Shown here: positions 8,638-18,308 of the stretch, piece by piece
How the letters are laid out: every line of letters begins with the position of its first letter
How positions within the stretch are numbered: the stretch's first letter is position 1
DNA from: Enterococcus sp. 9D6_DIV0238
GTDB taxonomy: Bacteria > Bacillota > Bacilli > Lactobacillales > Enterococcaceae
Direction of reading: 5' to 3'
NCBI RefSeq assembly: GCF_002174455.2
Contig: NZ_CP147246.1
Span: 3,291,001 to 3,355,000, forward strand
Length of the DNA stretch: 64,000 bases
Made by a program: the position numbers and the translations under genes
The notes under the pieces: model-generated
The model's input: the letters and a program-made list of their open reading frames with translations, nothing else
Told to the model about the DNA's origin: nothing
Databases searched by the model: none

Positions 8638-9591
8638 ATGGCAAAACAAAAAATAATTTTAGATTGCGATCCTGGACATGATGACGCGTTGGCTTTATTG
8701 ATGGCTTTAGCTTCTGACAAGGTGGAACTGATCGGAATCACGACCTCAGCTGGCAATCAATTGCCGGAAAAAACCTTTGATAATACACGAAAACTCTTAG
8801 CTTTAGCAAACAGAGAAGACATTCCCGTAGCAATGGGTGCATTGAAACCTCTTCGAAGAGAATTGATCATTGCTGATGATGTTCATGGGGAAAGTGGACT
8901 GGATGGTGCAGAATTACCAGAACCAACAGCAGCGGCAGAAAAGATCAGTGGAAATGACTTACTAGCGAAGCTATTAAGAGAAAGTGATGAAAAGGTGACG
9001 ATCATCGCTACTGGTCCACTGACAAATATCGCGATCTTTTTATTATCACATCCGGAACTAAAAGAGAAGATCGAGTTGATCTCCTTTATGGGCGGCGCTT
9101 GTTTTGGCGGTAATATCACTCCGCATGCAGAGTTCAATATTTATGTCGATCCTGAAGCAGCCGATATTGTCGTGAAATCAGGCGTGCCAACAGCGATGTT
9201 TGGCTTAGATGTGACATTGAAAGCACAGCTTTTTGAAGAAGACATTCAAGAAATCAGAGCGATCGGTAATCCAGTCGCTCGTACGATGGCTGATTTATTA
9301 GACTTTTTCAATTTGACAACAACAGTTCCATTTTTGGCTGAGGAAGGTCATATCGAAGGGATTCATATGCATGATCCATGTGCGATGGCGTATGTCATCG
9401 ATCCAAGCTTATTCAAGGTTTTACCGATGCATGTGGAGGTCGAAACAAGCGAAACACTTGCGCTAGGAAGCACAGTTGTTGATTATGATGATCTTTTCAA
9501 AAAAGAAAAAAATGTGCTTGTTGGATTTGATATCGATTTACCAAAATTCAAAGCCCTAGTAATAGATACGATGTCTTATTTTTCTAAGTAG
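8638..9591 (+). CDS. Inosine/uridine-preferring nucleoside hydrolase
   Basis: This 317-residue cytosolic enzyme cleaves ribonucleosides to free base and ribose. The N-terminal calcium-binding motif ILDCDPGHDDALAL is present, as are the family landmarks ATGPLTNIA (near 125), EFNIYVDPEAA (near 164) and the late HDPCAMAYV aspartate (near 245). Length matches the Rih/IunH family. ATG 8638 follows TAGGAGGAAG; the ATG at 8620 lies upstream of that site and is rejected. The gene feeds ribose to the ribokinase that follows. Confidence 0.94.
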   Translation: MAKQKIILDCDPGHDDALALLMALASDKVELIGITTSAGNQLPEKTFDNTRKLLALANREDIPVAMGALKPLRRELIIADDVHGESGLDGAELPEPTAAAEKISGNDLLAKLLRESDEKVTIIATGPLTNIAIFLLSHPELKEKIELISFMGGACFGGNITPHAEFNIYVDPEAADIVVKSGVPTAMFGLDVTLKAQLFEEDIQEIRAIGNPVARTMADLLDFFNLTTTVPFLAEEGHIEGIHMHDPCAMAYVIDPSLFKVLPMHVEVETSETLALGSTVVDYDDLFKKEKNVLVGFDIDLPKFKALVIDTMSYFSK

Positions 9592-9629
9592 TCATCATTC
9601 GAGTGAAACGTAGTAGAGGAGGTCAGGCA

Positions 9630-10553
9630 ATGAATAAAGTCACAGTCATTGGAAGTATCAACGCAGACACAACATTAAAAATGAACTATTTGCCCAAACA
9701 TGGAGAAACGATCCATGCAGATGAATTATTTACATCAGGCGGAGGAAAAGGGGCAAATCAGGCGATCGCTGCTAAACGAAGCGGAGCAAATACAAGCTTT
9801 ATCGGAGCTGTTGGTGCTGACGATACAGGCAAGCGAATGCTGGATTTATTAAAGAAAGAAACGATCGATGTCTCAGGGATCAAAACCCTTGATGATCAAA
9901 CGACAGGCAGTGCATATGTATTGTTAGACAGCTTTGGGGAAAACAGTATCATTATCCATTCAGGCGCAAATAATCAAATCACTTGTGAACAGGTAGAAGA
10001 AAATAGAAATAAGATCGAAGAAAGTGATTTTATCATTGCCCAATTTGAGAGTACGATCGACAGCACGATTCGAGCATTTGAATTAGCCAGAGCAGCTGGG
10101 ACGAAAACTATCTTGAATCCAGCGCCGGCGATCGAACAGATTCCTACGCAGCTACTAGAAAATACGGATATGATCGTACCAAATGAATCCGAAGTAGAAA
10201 TTCTGACTGGAATAAAAATCACCTCTGAACAGAGTATGATCCATGCAGCCTCTTCTTTACACGGATTAGGAATAGAAACGGTCGTGATCACACTCGGTAG
10301 TGCTGGTGCTTTTTATGATCAGGCAGGAGAGCGGGGAATCATCCCAGCATATCCAGTAAAAGCAGTTGACACAACGGCAGCTGGGGATACATTTATTGGC
10401 GCGATGGCAGCAATTTTGGAAAAAGATTTCAGTAATTTAGAAGCTGCCATTCGCTACGGTGCAAAAGCTGCTTCACTCACTGTCCAACGATACGGTGCGC
10501 AACCAGCGATTCCTTATCGTAGTGAGCTAGATGGATTTCTTGTGAGTAAATAG
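9630..10553 (+). CDS. rbsK: Ribokinase
   Basis: This 307-residue PfkB-family kinase phosphorylates ribose to ribose 5-phosphate. It shows the N-terminal GSINADTTL, the substrate motif GGGKGANQAIAAKR and the catalytic motif DTTAAGDTF. Unlike the regulator fusion at 1723-3624, the GD before the active site is normal. ATG 9630 is preceded by GAGGAGGTC. It is the last gene of the nucleoside operon and is followed by a strong terminator. Confidence 0.93.
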   Translation: MNKVTVIGSINADTTLKMNYLPKHGETIHADELFTSGGGKGANQAIAAKRSGANTSFIGAVGADDTGKRMLDLLKKETIDVSGIKTLDDQTTGSAYVLLDSFGENSIIIHSGANNQITCEQVEENRNKIEESDFIIAQFESTIDSTIRAFELARAAGTKTILNPAPAIEQIPTQLLENTDMIVPNESEVEILTGIKITSEQSMIHAASSLHGLGIETVVITLGSAGAFYDQAGERGIIPAYPVKAVDTTAAGDTFIGAMAAILEKDFSNLEAAIRYGAKAASLTVQRYGAQPAIPYRSELDGFLVSK

Positions 10554-10604
10554 AAGAATAAGTAAGAATAAGGCAGACAATGATTTAGAAACAATAGTCT
10601 ATCT

Positions 10605-10650
10605 AAAGAACAGGACGAGAGTAAAGATTACTTTTGTCCTGTTCTTTTTT
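10605..10650 (+). terminator. Terminator of nucleoside operon
   Basis: A 12-bp perfect stem AAAGAACAGGAC/GTCCTGTTCTTT is followed by a T run. Confidence 0.9.
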
Positions 10651-10728
10651 TATTTAAAATAACTAATAGAATACATAATTTAAGTGAGAAACTATAAATT
10701 GAAGGTGAAAAAGCCTATTATAATGATG

Positions 10729-10759
10729 TTGACAAATTATACCGACTAGGCGGTATTTA
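10729..10759 (+). promoter_or_regulatory. Orphan promoter with TetR-type operator
   Basis: TTGACA at 10729-10734 is followed by the near-perfect dyad ATACCGACTAGGCGGTAT at 10739-10756 (one mismatched pair). The ACCGACTAG core is typical of many TetR-family operators. No intact gene follows in this orientation, and no TetR gene is nearby in the window. Confidence 0.5.
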
Positions 10760-11045
10760 TTTAGGATTTCATATATACACCTTACTATAGGCAAGCAAGA
10801 AATGCTTTTTTTTATCATGGTTTTGGTTTTAACATTCGTGGAATTGGGCGAAAACTTGCAACTGTTATGAGAAAGCTTAGAAGGGATATTGCAAAGGTTA
10901 CAACCTATTCGCGTTCTTTAGCTCAAAAAATCGTCTCATGAGAAAAGGCATAAATGTGGAAGAAAAAAAATTTTGGATCAATCTATTATCATTTAGTTTA
11001 TTTAATACATGATATCTTTTGTTTAGAGTACATATTGAATAGTTT
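10760..11045. other. Gene-poor stretch with coding remnant
   Basis: No intact gene is visible. One frame from about 10808 to 10941 stays open for some 40 codons (it contains FNIRGIGRKLATVMRKLRRD) and ends at TGA, but it lacks a start. It looks like the tail of a gene that once followed the TetR-type promoter. Confidence 0.3.
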
Positions 11046-11049
11046 CTTA

Positions 11050-11553
11050 TTAATCAATTCCAACGAATGTACTTCTGCGTTCTAGAAGTAATGTATCTTT
11101 CCATTTAGGTCCTAATTTTCCAATTTTTTCTCTTTTACCTACAATTCTAAAACCATGTTTCTCGTGGAGAAGTATGCTTGCCGTATTTTCAGAAAAAATC
11201 CCTGCTTGAATTGTCCATAATCCATTATTTTCACTTTCCTGAATTGCAGCTGTCATTAATTGATCGCCAATTCCTTGTCTTCTATAGCGTGATGAAGTAT
11301 AAATGCTGATTTCAGCAACTCCGCTATATACACTTCGAGAAGAAATTGGAGAAAAAGCACTCCAACCAACCACTTGATGTTCAATAGTGGCTACCAATCT
11401 TCCAATTATCAAATGATTGCCGTCCCATGTGGAATAGTCTGGAATTGAATCAACCGTTGTAAAAGTTGCAGTACCCGTTTCGATGCCTTCCTGATAAATA
11501 GCTCTAACTTCAGACCAATCACTTTCAGACATTTTCCTAATTAGTATTGTCAT
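11050..11553 (-). CDS. GNAT N-acetyltransferase (PAT/MnaT-like)
   Basis: This 167-residue GNAT protein resembles the phosphinothricin/methionine-sulfone N-acetyltransferase group. The acetyl-CoA motif YRRQGIGDQL lies near residues 90-99, and the C-terminal LHEKHGFRIVGKREKIGKLGPKWKDTLLLE stretch is characteristic of that group. It has the family's usual length. RBS TAAGGAGG lies upstream of the ATG. It appears monocistronic. Confidence 0.88.
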   Translation of the reverse strand: MTILIRKMSESDWSEVRAIYQEGIETGTATFTTVDSIPDYSTWDGNHLIIGRLVATIEHQVVGWSAFSPISSRSVYSGVAEISIYTSSRYRRQGIGDQLMTAAIQESENNGLWTIQAGIFSENTASILLHEKHGFRIVGKREKIGKLGPKWKDTLLLERRSTFVGID

Positions 11554-11717
11554 TAAATTATCCTCCTTAAAAATTTGTGACTAAATGCGTTGGGCTACGT
11601 TCTCTTAAGAGATTTCTGTATATTATATCATATTAGCTTGATATAATTTTTTATTCTTGCGTTTAGTTAAATGATCCTAGTAGCTATAAAAAAATGGAAT
11701 TTTTTTAGCAAATGTAG

Positions 11718-11778
11718 TTGCTATTTTTTGAAAAATTCGTATACTAAAGAAGGTAAAATTAAACTCCTAGTTTAGTAT
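11718..11778 (+). promoter_or_regulatory. Promoter and inverted repeat before the pot regulator
   Basis: TTGCTA (11718) and TATACT (11740) are spaced 16 bp. ATACTAAA at 11741-11748 and TTTAGTAT at 11771-11778 form an 8-bp inverted repeat overlapping the -10, a plausible autoregulatory site for the downstream HTH protein. Confidence 0.45.
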
Positions 11779-11815
11779 TAGAAAACTTTTTAGAATATCC
11801 AAGTGAGGTGAGTAG

Positions 11816-12358
11816 ATGGAAATCGGTGAAAAGCTACGTAATTTGCGCGTACAAAAAAATTTGACCCAAGAAGAACTTGGTGAGCGGACGGACTTGACGA
11901 AAGGCTATATTTCGCAGTTGGAAAGGGATTTAAGCTCACCTTCAATGGAAACCTTTTTTAATATTTTAGAAGTATTGGGCATCACTCCAGAACAATTTTT
12001 TAGTGAGCAAACTTTGGAACAAAAGATCGTGTATAAAGATGAAGATAGTACGCTCTATTATGATGAAGAAAACGGCTATGAACTAAAATGGCTGATTCCA
12101 GAATCGAACGAAAAAGAGATGGAGCCTGTGTTATTGACTTTTGATAAAAATGGGGAATATAAAACGTTCGAGCCTTCATTATCTGAGACCTTTATTTACG
12201 TGATCGATGGTGCAGTCTCATTGACGTTAGGTGAAACGAGATACTCGGCGAAAAAAGGTGAAGCAATGTACTATCAAGCAACAGAGCCGCATCAATTGAT
12301 CAATTATGCCAAGGGGAAAAGCCGTGTGTTGATCGTAGCAACAGAATCTTATTTATAA
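11816..12358 (+). CDS. XRE-cupin transcriptional regulator of polyamine uptake
   Basis: This 180-residue protein has an N-terminal XRE helix-turn-helix (residues 5-60, containing [23 protein letters not shown]) and a C-terminal cupin barrel (about 105-178, with [17 protein letters not shown]). The architecture is that of PuuR-like regulators. It lies 17 bp before potA and is likely cotranscribed with it, so control of polyamine uptake by the cupin-bound ligand is the natural inference. ATG 11816 follows GTGAGGTGAG. Confidence 0.9.
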   Translation: MEIGEKLRNLRVQKNLTQEELGERTDLTKGYISQLERDLSSPSMETFFNILEVLGITPEQFFSEQTLEQKIVYKDEDSTLYYDEENGYELKWLIPESNEKEMEPVLLTFDKNGEYKTFEPSLSETFIYVIDGAVSLTLGETRYSAKKGEAMYYQATEPHQLINYAKGKSRVLIVATESYL

Positions 12359-12375
12359 ACAAGGGGGCATTGCGC

Positions 12376-13461
12376 GTGAAAAAAAAGATCATTTCATTTG
12401 AAAATGTAGTGAAAGAATATGATGATGAAAAAGTACTAAAAAATGTCAGCTTTGAGATTGAACAGGGGAAATTTTATACGCTCCTTGGGCCTTCTGGTTG
12501 CGGGAAGACAACAATCTTACGTATTTTAGCTGGATTTGCAGATGCGACAGAAGGAGATATCTATTTTGATGGTCAGAGAATCAATGATATTCCTGCTAAT
12601 AAGCGTCAGGTAAATACTGTATTTCAAGATTACGCGCTATTTCCTCATATGAATGTGTTTGATAATGTCGCTTTTGGGTTGAAAATCAAAAAGCTATCAA
12701 AAGCAGAAATAGAGAAAAAAGTCAAAGATGCTTTGCGAATGGTTCAATTGCCAGGATACGAAACAAGAGAAATCAGCGAAATGTCTGGTGGACAAAGGCA
12801 ACGTGTGGCGATTGCCCGAGCGATCGTCAATGAGCCAAAAGTTTTATTGTTGGATGAGCCATTATCTGCGCTAGATTTGAAGCTGCGGACGGATATGCAG
12901 TATGAGCTTCGCGATCTGCAGCAGCGGTTGGGGATCACATTTATTTTTGTCACCCATGATCAAGAAGAAGCTCTAGCGATGAGTGATGTGATTTTCGTGA
13001 TGAACAAAGGTCATATCGTGCAAAGCGGGACACCAGTGGATATCTATGATGAGCCGATCAATCATTTTGTTGCAGATTTTGTAGGGGAAAGTAATATCGT
13101 CAATGGTACGATGATCGAAGATAATTTGGTTGAATTCGTCGGTAAACGCTTTGAATGTGTCGATGGCGGGATGCGTAAAAATGAACCAGTAGAAATCGTC
13201 CTGCGCCCAGAGGATTTGACAATTACAAGTGCAGATAAAGGAAAATTAGTTGTTACCGTCGATACGCAGCTTTTTCGCGGTGTTCATTATGAAATCATTT
13301 GCCATGACGAAGACCATAATGAATGGATGGTCCATTCGACTAGAAAGGCAACCGAGGGAGCTAAAGTTGGGTTGTTTTTTGAGCCGGAAGACATTCACGT
13401 CATGCGTTTCAATGAATCGGAAGAAGATTTTGATGCTCGTTTAGAAAGCTACGAGGAATAG
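12376..13461 (+). CDS. potA: Spermidine/putrescine ABC transporter ATPase PotA
   Basis: This 361-residue ABC ATPase has Walker [10 protein letters not shown], signature [15 protein letters not shown], Walker [13 protein letters not shown] and a C-terminal TOBE domain (about 275-345). GTG 12376 is preferred because AAGGGGG ends about 8 nt before it; a TTG at 12370 is too close. It energises polyamine import with PotB and PotC, and the order potABCD is intact. Confidence 0.95.
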   Translation: MKKKIISFENVVKEYDDEKVLKNVSFEIEQGKFYTLLGPSGCGKTTILRILAGFADATEGDIYFDGQRINDIPANKRQVNTVFQDYALFPHMNVFDNVAFGLKIKKLSKAEIEKKVKDALRMVQLPGYETREISEMSGGQRQRVAIARAIVNEPKVLLLDEPLSALDLKLRTDMQYELRDLQQRLGITFIFVTHDQEEALAMSDVIFVMNKGHIVQSGTPVDIYDEPINHFVADFVGESNIVNGTMIEDNLVEFVGKRFECVDGGMRKNEPVEIVLRPEDLTITSADKGKLVVTVDTQLFRGVHYEIICHDEDHNEWMVHSTRKATEGAKVGLFFEPEDIHVMRFNESEEDFDARLESYEE

Positions 13462-13472
13462 GGGGAAGAGCA

Positions 13473-14285
13473 ATGAAAACAATGCGTCGGATCTATTCGA
13501 TTCCTTATGCGATGTGGCTGCTTTTGTTTGTGATCACGCCTGTTTTGATGATCATTTATCAATCATTTTTTGATATGAATGGACAGTTCACATTGGAAAA
13601 TTACCGAACGTATTTTACATCAGGCACTTATTTAAGTATGACGTTGAATTCGGTTTGGTATGCGTTTTTAATTACCTTATTTACGTTGTTGATCAGCTAT
13701 CCGACCGCCTATTTTTTGACGAAGTTAAAGCATAAGCAATTGTGGCTGATGCTGGTTATTTTGCCGACCTGGGTCAATCTTTTGCTGAAGGCTTATGCAT
13801 TTATTGGCATTTTTAGTATTCATGGAAGTATCAACCAATTTTTAGGCTTTGCGGGTGTTGGTCCATATCAAATTTTGTTTACTGATTTTAGTTTTTTATT
13901 TGTTGCAACCTACATTGAAATTCCATTTATGATCTTGCCGATCTTCAATGCACTTGAAGAAATGAATCCTTCATTGATCAGCGCTAGCCGTGATCTAGGT
14001 GCGAGCAGTGTTCAAACCTTTCAACGGGTGATTTTTCCCTTATCTTTGAATGGAGTTAAAAGTGGGGTGCAGGCAGTATTTATTCCATCACTTTCTCTGT
14101 TCATGTTGACTCGTTTGATTGGCGGCAATCGTGTGATCACATTAGGAACGGCGATCGAAGAGCATTTTATGGTGACTCAAAACTGGGGCATGGGTTCAAC
14201 GATTGGTGTGATTTTGATCGTTGCGATGTTTTTTGTGATGCTTTTGACTGGTGAGAAGAAGAAAAAAGGGCGGGTGAAAGAATGA
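13473..14285 (+). CDS. potB: Spermidine/putrescine permease PotB
   Basis: This 270-residue inner-membrane permease has about six helices. The EAA-type cytoplasmic loop reads ASRDLGASSVQTFQRVIFPLS near residue 170, which contacts PotA. It begins 11 bp after potA with GGGGGAAG as RBS and overlaps potC by four bases. Confidence 0.95.
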   Translation: MKTMRRIYSIPYAMWLLLFVITPVLMIIYQSFFDMNGQFTLENYRTYFTSGTYLSMTLNSVWYAFLITLFTLLISYPTAYFLTKLKHKQLWLMLVILPTWVNLLLKAYAFIGIFSIHGSINQFLGFAGVGPYQILFTDFSFLFVATYIEIPFMILPIFNALEEMNPSLISASRDLGASSVQTFQRVIFPLSLNGVKSGVQAVFIPSLSLFMLTRLIGGNRVITLGTAIEEHFMVTQNWGMGSTIGVILIVAMFFVMLLTGEKKKKGRVKE

Positions 14286-15118
14286 CAAAGAAAAAATTCA
14301 AATGGTCTTATCTGTATTTGATCGTTGTTTTTGCTTTATTATATGCACCGATCTTTTACTTGATTTTTTACTCGTTCAATGACACGGATACGATGAATCA
14401 GTTTACTGGCTTCACTTTGGATAATTATAAAGCGGTCTTCGAGGATACTCGTTTACTGATCATCGTACTGAATACCTTTTTGCTGGCGTTTTTATCTGCT
14501 TTACTGGCAACGATCATTGGCACATTTGGTGCAATGGGGATTTATTATACACGACGACGTAAAACAAGAACGACATTAATGAGCTTCAATAATATCTTGT
14601 TAGTTTCTCCGGACGTAATCATCGGTGCCAGCTTTTTGATTTTCTTTACTGCAGTCGGATTTATCAGTTTGGGCTTTGCTAGCGTATTATTGTCGCATAT
14701 TGCCTTTAGTATCCCGATCGTTGTACTGATGGTTTTACCGAAATTACAGGAAATGAATGACTCGATGGTGGATGCTGCAAGAGACCTTGGTGCAAATAAT
14801 ATCCAAGTGATCAAAAATATTATTTTACCATTTTTGTCACCGGGGATCATTGCCGGCTATTTTATGGCTTTTACGTATTCACTGGATGATTTTGCGGTGA
14901 CATTTTTTGTTACTGGAAATGGATTTTCAACGTTGTCAGTTGAAATCTATTCCCGTGCCAGACAAGGAATCAGCTTAGAAATCAATGCCTTGAGTGCCCT
15001 TGTCTTTATTTTCTCTATGATTCTTGTGATCGGCTATTATTTTATTAGTCAGGATAACCTGCCAAAAAGAATGCGTAAAATACGTCAGGAGCAAAGTGAG
15101 GTGGCTAAGCTCAAATGA
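14282..15118 (+). CDS. potC: Spermidine/putrescine permease PotC
   Basis: This 278-residue permease carries the EAA loop AARDLGANNIQVIKNIILPF near residue 162. ATGA overlaps link it to both potB and potD, indicating translational coupling. Confidence 0.95.
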   Translation: MTKKKFKWSYLYLIVVFALLYAPIFYLIFYSFNDTDTMNQFTGFTLDNYKAVFEDTRLLIIVLNTFLLAFLSALLATIIGTFGAMGIYYTRRRKTRTTLMSFNNILLVSPDVIIGASFLIFFTAVGFISLGFASVLLSHIAFSIPIVVLMVLPKLQEMNDSMVDAARDLGANNIQVIKNIILPFLSPGIIAGYFMAFTYSLDDFAVTFFVTGNGFSTLSVEIYSRARQGISLEINALSALVFIFSMILVIGYYFISQDNLPKRMRKIRQEQSEVAKLK

Positions 15119-16188
15119 GAAAACTACAATCTTTGTTTATTGGGATATTAGCGATCATTTTGATTTTGTTTTTTGGTGTACGTCAACTTGAAAAATCAAG
15201 CGGCATGGCTGGAGCCGATACGCTGACCATCTACAATTGGGGCGATTATATTGATCCCGATCTTATACGTGCATTTGAAAAAGAGTCAGGCTATAAGGTC
15301 AACTATGAAACCTTCGATTCAAATGAAGCGATGTTTACAAAAATTCAGCAGGGTGGAACGGCTTATGACATTACGATTCCTTCTGAATATATGATTCAAA
15401 AAATGATGAAGGAAAAAATGCTGTTGCCGATCGACCATACGAAGCTTAAAGGGCTAAATAATATCGATATGCGTTTTTTAGATCAAGAGTTTGATCCGCA
15501 GAATAAATACTCGATCCCCTATTTCTGGGGAACATTAGGAATCATTTACAATGACAAGTTTATTGATGGAAACAAAGTCAATCATTGGGACGATTTGTGG
15601 CGACCCGAGTTAAAAGATAATGTGATGCTGATCGATGGTGCTAGAGAAGTTATCGGTCTGTCACTAAATAGTCTTGGCTATTCTTTAAATAGTAAGAATA
15701 ATCAGGAGTTACGCGAAGCGACGGATAAATTGAATAAGCTGACAACGAATGTCAAAGCGATCGTCGCTGATGAAATCAAGATGTACATGATCAATGAAGA
15801 AAGTGCGGCAGCTGTGACATTTTCAGGTGAAGCAGCAGAAATGCTGGATAACAATGAACATCTGCATTATGTGATTCCTTCAGAAGGTTCGAACTTATGG
15901 TTTGATAATATCGTGATTCCTAAAACTGCTAAAAATGTCAAAGGTGCTTACGAATTCATCAACTTCATGTTACGACCGGAAAATGCGGCGCAAAATGCGG
16001 AGTACATTGGGTACTCGACACCGAATAAAGAAGCGAAGAAGCTTTTACCGAAAGAAATTTCTAGTGATGAACAATTCTATCCTAGCGATGAAGTGATCAA
16101 GCACTTGGAAGTGTATGAGGATTTGGGTGCGGAGTATCTTGGGATTTATAACGATTTGTTTTTAGAGTTTAAGATGTATCGGAAATAG
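15115..16188 (+). CDS. potD: Polyamine-binding protein PotD, membrane-anchored
   Basis: This 357-residue extracytoplasmic binding protein shows TIYNWGDYIDP and FDSNEAMFTKIQQGG, conserved in PotD/PotF. The N-terminus has one hydrophobic helix (residues 5-22) but no lipobox cysteine, so it is probably anchored by an uncleaved helix; the same holds for streptococcal PotD as I recall it. It is the last gene of the pot operon. Confidence 0.93.
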   Translation: MRKLQSLFIGILAIILILFFGVRQLEKSSGMAGADTLTIYNWGDYIDPDLIRAFEKESGYKVNYETFDSNEAMFTKIQQGGTAYDITIPSEYMIQKMMKEKMLLPIDHTKLKGLNNIDMRFLDQEFDPQNKYSIPYFWGTLGIIYNDKFIDGNKVNHWDDLWRPELKDNVMLIDGAREVIGLSLNSLGYSLNSKNNQELREATDKLNKLTTNVKAIVADEIKMYMINEESAAAVTFSGEAAEMLDNNEHLHYVIPSEGSNLWFDNIVIPKTAKNVKGAYEFINFMLRPENAAQNAEYIGYSTPNKEAKKLLPKEISSDEQFYPSDEVIKHLEVYEDLGAEYLGIYNDLFLEFKMYRK

Positions 16189-16199
16189 CGAGAAAACTC

Positions 16200-16255
16200 A
16201 GCTAAAATGGAGTTAAATCAACAAGAAAATAGAGAAATGAGCCACCATTTTAGCT
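16200..16255 (+). repeat. Inverted repeat after potD
   Basis: AGCTAAAATGG (16200-16210) and CCATTTTAGCT (16245-16255) form an 11-bp perfect stem with a 34-nt loop. No T run follows. It may be part of potD mRNA processing or an insertion scar. Confidence 0.5.
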
Positions 16256-16277
16256 GTCAGTTTGCCAATTTTCTACC

Positions 16278-16307
16278 AAAAGCGACGATTTTGTCGCTTT
16301 TTTTTTT
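16278..16307 (+). terminator. Terminator of pot operon
   Basis: The stem AAAAGCGAC/GTCGCTTTT with a 6-nt loop is followed by a long T run. Confidence 0.9.
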
Positions 16308-16696
16308 AGCTAAAAGTTAATGAAGTTAGGTAAGATATATATCTTCTTTAAAGAAAATCATCATTTGATCAGAAACGGTCTCGTATAAAGGGATGTCAAT
16401 AATTCAGAAGAATACAAAATGTCTGATTACTGAAATAAGGTCAATTGATGATTTTAAAATTATATCACAGTTAAAAAATTTTTATTGAGATTGAGACAGT
16501 ATATTTTCTAATTCTACTTGATTAAAATACCTTTAGTTCAGTCAAATTGGCGTTTTATATACATATATGTGTATATTGTGAGCTTAATCAAATTTAATCA
16601 TCATAAAAACTTAAGAAATTAGAGAGGTTTTCTTGATAATTTGTCGCTAGTTTTTTTTTATACTAATTTTATAAACAAATACTGGAGGTAGAATAT
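16308..16696 (+). promoter_or_regulatory. AT-rich upstream region of van operon
   Basis: No gene is visible. Near the ligase there is a TATACT -10 candidate (16659) with TTGATA upstream (16633), but the 20-bp spacing is long. Direct repeats TTAATCA at 16584 and 16594, one helical turn apart, and an inverted copy TTGATTAA near 16518 are candidate VanR-binding sites. RBS TGGAGG lies before 16697. Confidence 0.4.
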
Positions 16697-17755
16697 ATGA
16701 AGACAGTTGCGATTATCTTTGGCGGAGTTTCTTCTGAATATGAAGTTTCACTGAAATCTGCTGTAGCAATTATTGAAAGTATGAAGTCTATAGATTATAA
16801 CGTAATGAAAATTGGAATTACTGAAAAAGGTCAGTGGTATTTATTTGAAGGAACAACAGACCAAATAAAGAAAGATCGTTGGTTTGTTGATGAAAGCTGT
16901 AAAGAAATCGTAGCTGATTTCGCAAAAAAAAGCTTTGCATTGAAAAACAGTAAAAAAATAATCAAGCCTGATATTTTATTCCCAGTTTTACATGGAGGTT
17001 ATGGTGAGAACGGTGCTATTCAGGGAGTATTTGAGCTATTAGATATTCCATACGTAGGTTGTGGTATTGGAGCTGCTGCAATTTCTATGAATAAAATAAT
17101 GCTCCATCAATTTGCTGAAGCAATTGGTGTAAAAAGCACCCCTAGTATGATTATAGAAAAGGGACAAGACCTACAAAAAGTCGATGCGTTTGCGAAAATA
17201 CATGGATTTCCTTTATATATTAAACCGAATGAGGCAGGCTCATCAAAAGGAATTAGTAAGGTAGAACAAAAAAGTGATTTATACAAAGCAATAGACGAAG
17301 CTTCAAATTATGATAGCCGTATTTTAATTCAAAAGGAAGTGAAGGGAGTAGAAATTGGCTGTGGTATTTTAGGGAATGAACAATTGGTCGTTGGAGAATG
17401 TGACCAAATCAGTCTTGTGGATGGCTTTTTCGATTATGAAGAGAAATACAATTTAGTAACAGCAGAAATTTTGTTACCAGCTAAACTATCAATAGACAAA
17501 AAAGAAGACATCCAGATAAAAGCAAAAAAACTATACAGATTGTTAGGATGTAAAGGATTAGCGAGAATTGACTTTTTCTTAACGGATGACGGAGAAATTT
17601 TATTAAATGAAATCAATACAATGCCTGGCTTTACAGAGCATTCAAGATTTCCGATGATGATGAATGAGATTGGCATAAATTACAAAGAGATTATAGAAAA
17701 ACTATTACTATTGGCGGTGGAAAATCATGAAAAAAAATTATCTGAGATTGATTAA
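16697..17755 (+). CDS. vanE: D-alanine--D-serine ligase, VanC/VanE class
   Basis: This 352-residue ATP-grasp ligase makes D-Ala-D-Ser, which gives peptidoglycan precursors with low vancomycin affinity. It has the family start FGGVSSEYEVSLKSA, the ATP-grasp loops and INTMPGFTEHSRFP near the C-terminus. The omega-loop signature reads EKY at residues 249-251, as in D-Ser ligases of the VanC, VanE, VanL and VanN group, rather than the Ddl pattern. Length (352) and operon order fit VanE best as I recall it; the exact subtype needs an alignment. Codons are more AT-rich, with many ATA, than in neighbouring pot or gro genes. It overlaps vanXY by 29 bases. Confidence 0.9.
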   Translation: MKTVAIIFGGVSSEYEVSLKSAVAIIESMKSIDYNVMKIGITEKGQWYLFEGTTDQIKKDRWFVDESCKEIVADFAKKSFALKNSKKIIKPDILFPVLHGGYGENGAIQGVFELLDIPYVGCGIGAAAISMNKIMLHQFAEAIGVKSTPSMIIEKGQDLQKVDAFAKIHGFPLYIKPNEAGSSKGISKVEQKSDLYKAIDEASNYDSRILIQKEVKGVEIGCGILGNEQLVVGECDQISLVDGFFDYEEKYNLVTAEILLPAKLSIDKKEDIQIKAKKLYRLLGCKGLARIDFFLTDDGEILLNEINTMPGFTEHSRFPMMMNEIGINYKEIIEKLLLLAVENHEKKLSEID

Positions 17756-18308
17756 TGAAGATAATAAAATAAAAGATTTTGAGAGACCAACACATCTTGT
17801 TCAGGCTCCGTTTGCACAAACGAATGTACTAGTTGATCCTATGGTAGCGATACAGCTAGAAAAACTAATAAAGACAACAGGTCTTGATAGTCAAATTATT
17901 ACCATTGATGGCTATCGTTCAAAGGAAACGCAACAAGCACTTTGGGATGAGACGATTCAAGAAAAAGGGCTTGAATTTGCGCACAAATATGTGGCAAAGC
18001 CTGGATGCAGTGAGCATGAGATCGGCTTAGCTATTGATTTGGGTTTAACAACGCAAGAGAATGATTTTATTCGACCAAGCTTTACAGATAGTCCTGTGGT
18101 TGATAAATTTTTAGAGTATATGGCAGATTTTGGTTTTATTTTAAGATATCAAAAAGGGAAAGAGTCTATTACCAAAATAAACTATGAACCATGGCATTTC
18201 AGGTATGTAGGGACACCTCATAGCTCGATTATAGTACAACAAAATTGGGTATTAGAAGAATACATTGAATTCATTGAGTCAATAAGAGGAACTGCTTATG
18301 AGGCATAG
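17727..18308 (+). CDS. vanXY: VanXY bifunctional D,D-dipeptidase/D,D-carboxypeptidase
   Basis: This 193-residue zinc peptidase removes D-Ala-D-Ala and terminal D-Ala so that only D-Ser precursors remain. Zinc ligands and catalytic residues are in place: SEHEIGLAID with His97 and Asp104, and EPWHFRY with Glu154 and His157. There is no signal peptide, which fits a cytoplasmic VanXY. RBS GGCGGTGG lies inside the ligase gene, and the end overlaps vanT by 11 bases. Confidence 0.95.
   Translation: MKKNYLRLINEDNKIKDFERPTHLVQAPFAQTNVLVDPMVAIQLEKLIKTTGLDSQIITIDGYRSKETQQALWDETIQEKGLEFAHKYVAKPGCSEHEIGLAIDLGLTTQENDFIRPSFTDSPVVDKFLEYMADFGFILRYQKGKESITKINYEPWHFRYVGTPHSSIIVQQNWVLEEYIEFIESIRGTAYEA

Noticed and set aside
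16508..16700. Confident VanR box and promoter assignment
   Set aside because: Repeated TTAATCA motifs are suggestive, but the -35/-10 spacing is poor, so only a low-confidence region is reported.
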